Shown piece by piece: positions 62,316 through 64,000 of a stretch of 64,000 nt of DNA. This stretch comes from Microbacterium sp. AK009. Lineage in GTDB: Bacteria; Actinomycetota; Actinomycetes; Actinomycetales; Microbacteriaceae. How positions within the stretch are numbered: the stretch's first letter is position 1; the number at the start of each line of letters is the position of its first letter. The notes under the pieces are model-generated. The model searched no databases. It saw only the letters and a program-made list of their open reading frames with translations, and was not told where the DNA came from. A program made the position numbers and the translations under genes. The DNA is taken from positions 124,001-188,000 of the forward strand of contig NZ_JACCCG010000006.1 of NCBI RefSeq assembly GCF_013410955.1. Direction: 5' to 3'.

Positions 62316-62650
62316 GAGGTCATCCTCCGCGACAGGCATCGTGTGACATCGGCGCGAAGGTCTGCGAACGTCGCGCTTGCGGCACTGGGAAGGGCACGGA
62401 TGACGACGTCACGCCCGTCGCCGACATCGGCGAGCGCTTCTGCGCACACCGCCTTCAGCCGTCGTCGAACGGTGTTGCGCACGACGGCACCGCCGACCTG
62501 CCGGCTCACGATGAACCCGAACCGGGGCGCAGCGGAGTCGGCAGCGCGCAATGCGTACGTCACCGTGTGAGCGCCTGCACAACGGCGCCCCCGGCGGACG
62601 ACAGCTTTATAGTCCGAACCGCGGGTGAGCCGATGCGACCGCGCGAGCAC
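62312..62650 (-). CDS. rnpA: Ribonuclease P protein component
   Basis: 112 residues. The central-cleft motif is RFGFIVSRQVGGAVVRNTVRRRLKAVCAEAL, the RNR signature of RnpA. It assists the RNase P RNA in maturing tRNA 5' ends. GTG start 8 bases after the rpmH stop; translation coupled to yidD. Confidence 0.97.
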   Translation of the reverse strand: MLARSHRLTRGSDYKAVVRRGRRCAGAHTVTYALRAADSAAPRFGFIVSRQVGGAVVRNTVRRRLKAVCAEALADVGDGRDVVIRALPSAASATFADLRADVTRCLSRRMTS

Positions 62651-62658
62651 CGGTCAGA

Positions 62659-62796
62659 TCAGGCGGAGAGCTCGGTGCGCCCCTTGGAGCGACGAGCCGA
62701 GAGAATGGCGCGGCCGGCGCGGGTGCGCATGCGGGCACGGAAGCCGTGCTTCTTGGCCCGGCGACGGTTGTTGGGCTGGTAGGTGCGCTTGCTCAT
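62659..62796 (-). CDS. rpmH: Ribosomal protein bL34
   Basis: 45 residues: [20 protein letters not shown] and further basic residues, ending GRTELSA. Standard bL34, the first gene of the rpmH-rnpA-yidD-yidC-jag-rsmG unit and divergent from dnaA. Its promoter should lie in 62797-63122. Confidence 0.98.
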   Translation of the reverse strand: MSKRTYQPNNRRRAKKHGFRARMRTRAGRAILSARRSKGRTELSA

Positions 62797-63122
62797 AGAG
62801 ATCAACTCCGGATCAGGTGTCACCGGGACGGGGTTCTACCCTTGGAGGACCGGGGACGACGTTACGGGGACTGCCACGAGGGCATAAGTCAACCGACTAA
62901 GGCTACGTCGAGACGCTCGAGAACTCAAACCGACGCGCTCTCTGGACCTCTCGTCGCATTACCAGTGTGACGTACTTCGGCGCTGGCACGACACGCCGCC
63001 GGGCCATACAGTGGAGTTTGCTCCCGCGACCCGCGCTGACTAGCGTGGCTCCGGCAGTTATCCACAGGCCCGGCGTGTCGACTCCGCGCGGCCTGGGACC
63101 GCGAATCTCACCCGGGGGGCAT
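62797..63122. other. Divergent rpmH/dnaA promoter region
   Basis: No gene. It contains a perfect DnaA box TTATCCACA at 63058-63066, 57 bases before dnaA, indicating autoregulation. A TAGCGT element near 63041 could be a -10 hexamer for dnaA. GC content drops around 62900-63060. Confidence 0.75.
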
Positions 63123-64000
63123 ATGGCCGAGCAGGACGCACCAGATGTACCGTTCTGGCCTGCCGTCATGGAGATTCTGGCGTCGGACGAGCGGGTCACC
63201 CCCCAGCTCCACGGTTTCCTGAACCTCGCCGTGCCCCAGGGTGTCATCGGCGGGACGCTGTACCTCGACGTCCCCAACGACCTCACCGCCGCGCAGGTGA
63301 ACAAGCGCATGCGCGCGCCTCTGCTCGAAGCGCTGTCCCGTGTCGATGTCGATGGAAACCCGGCAGCCAGCGCCTTTCGCGTCGTGGTCAACCCCGACCT
63401 GGTGGACGCTCCGATGTCGGCGCCCTCCGCCCCGATGACGTCTGCCGAGAACAACGGCTCCGCGCCGGCGGCCACCGCCACCCTCACGCCCATCAGGTCT
63501 CCGCGTGAAGAGCCCGTGGAGCCGGCATCCGGATCCCGCACCGATACGCGACTGAATCCCAAGTACACCTTCGACAACTTCGTCATCGGTCAGTCCAACC
63601 GGTTCGCCCATGCCGCAGCGGTCGCCGTGGCCGAAGCTCCGGCGAAGGCCTATAACCCGCTGTTCATCTACGGTGACTCCGGGTTGGGGAAGACCCATCT
63701 GCTGCACGCCATCGGCGACTATGCGATCAGCCTCTACGCCGGCATCAAGGTCCGGTACGTCTCCAGCGAAGAATTCACGAACGACTTCATCAACTCGATC
63801 GCGAACAACCGCGGATCGGCGTTCCAGGCCAGGTACCGCGATGTCGACATCCTCCTCATCGACGACATCCAGTTCCTGCAGGGGCGCGCCGAGACGCAGG
63901 AGGCGTTCTTCCACACCTTCAACACGCTCCACGACCACGACAAGCAGGTCGTGATCACCAGCGATGTGCCGCCCAAGCACCTCACCGGCTTCGAAGACCG
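63123..64000 (+). CDS. dnaA: Chromosomal replication initiator DnaA (5' part)
   Basis: The first 292 codons; the gene continues past the window edge. Domain I is at residues 8-95 ([25 protein letters not shown]), followed by a short linker domain. The AAA+ domain begins with [22 protein letters not shown], Walker A GDSGLGKT at about residues 184-191, and Walker B LLIDDIQF near 244. [14 protein letters not shown] closes the visible part. It starts replication at oriC, which in this group lies after dnaA, outside the window. ATG at 63123. Confidence 0.98.
   Translation, partial: MAEQDAPDVPFWPAVMEILASDERVTPQLHGFLNLAVPQGVIGGTLYLDVPNDLTAAQVNKRMRAPLLEALSRVDVDGNPAASAFRVVVNPDLVDAPMSAPSAPMTSAENNGSAPAATATLTPIRSPREEPVEPASGSRTDTRLNPKYTFDNFVIGQSNRFAHAAAVAVAEAPAKAYNPLFIYGDSGLGKTHLLHAIGDYAISLYAGIKVRYVSSEEFTNDFINSIANNRGSAFQARYRDVDILLIDDIQFLQGRAETQEAFFHTFNTLHDHDKQVVITSDVPPKHLTGFED

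Overview
The window is a high-GC (about two-thirds G+C or more) bacterial chromosome segment. It most likely comes from a Microbacteriaceae actinobacterium close to Microbacterium. The right end carries the canonical actinobacterial origin layout: murJ-trxB-trxA, parB-parA, rsmG, jag, yidC, yidD, rnpA and rpmH, then divergent dnaA, which runs off the right edge. Further left is the rpsF-ssb-rpsR-rplI operon, with dnaB on the same strand but separated from it by about 4 kb of surface-protein genes. No tRNA or rRNA gene was recognised.

Layout. 0-10 kb: a tandem-GNAT acetyltransferase, an SPFH/flotillin protein, a frameshifted small membrane protein, a TetR regulator with three palindromic operators facing an alpha/beta hydrolase, an SDR, a renalase-like FAD enzyme, a very unusual glycine-rich protein with a Tc-toxin-like C-terminus, and a GNAT. 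10.3-25.15 kb: an accessory island delimited by related 64-bp repeats (10337, 20825, 25085), the last lying 10 nt beyond the dnaB stop. It holds a CmtR-type metal sensor with a cation efflux protein, a heterodimeric ABC transporter with a YcaO-like fragment, and a FecCD-type metallophore uptake system. It also holds a His-rich protein with a CzrA-like sensor, a PLD-domain fragment, and a MarR/DJ-1/ABC exporter operon. Two Zur-box-like palindromes suggest that the middle of the island is a zinc-responsive metallophore system.

25.1-34 kb: dnaB interrupted in its Walker A motif by a class 3 intein with a LAGLIDADG endonuclease that itself contains zinc-ribbon motifs; a DnaA-box cluster; a hydrophobic repeat surface protein; a chaplin/collagen-like sortase-type surface protein with a 1-nt frameshift; and the ribosomal protein/SSB operon. 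34-46 kb: homocysteine methyltransferase, two uncharacterised proteins, and an ethanol/acetaldehyde oxidation set (ADH-A-like dehydrogenase, DUF779 protein, acetaldehyde dehydrogenase, GAF regulator) around an MscS channel. HxlR- and PadR-controlled units follow. 46-64 kb: CCA-adding enzyme, a methyltransferase, a DUF6049-like protein with murJ, the thioredoxin system with two sigmaR/SigH-type promoters, the partition system, and the ribosomal/membrane-insertion cluster leading into dnaA.

The 57.6-59.2 kb interval between parA and a GIY-YIG gene has no gene. It is a centromere-like region with several parS sites and ten copies of a 38-bp palindromic repeat. All functional statements rest on reading the sequence and on family knowledge; no database search was run.
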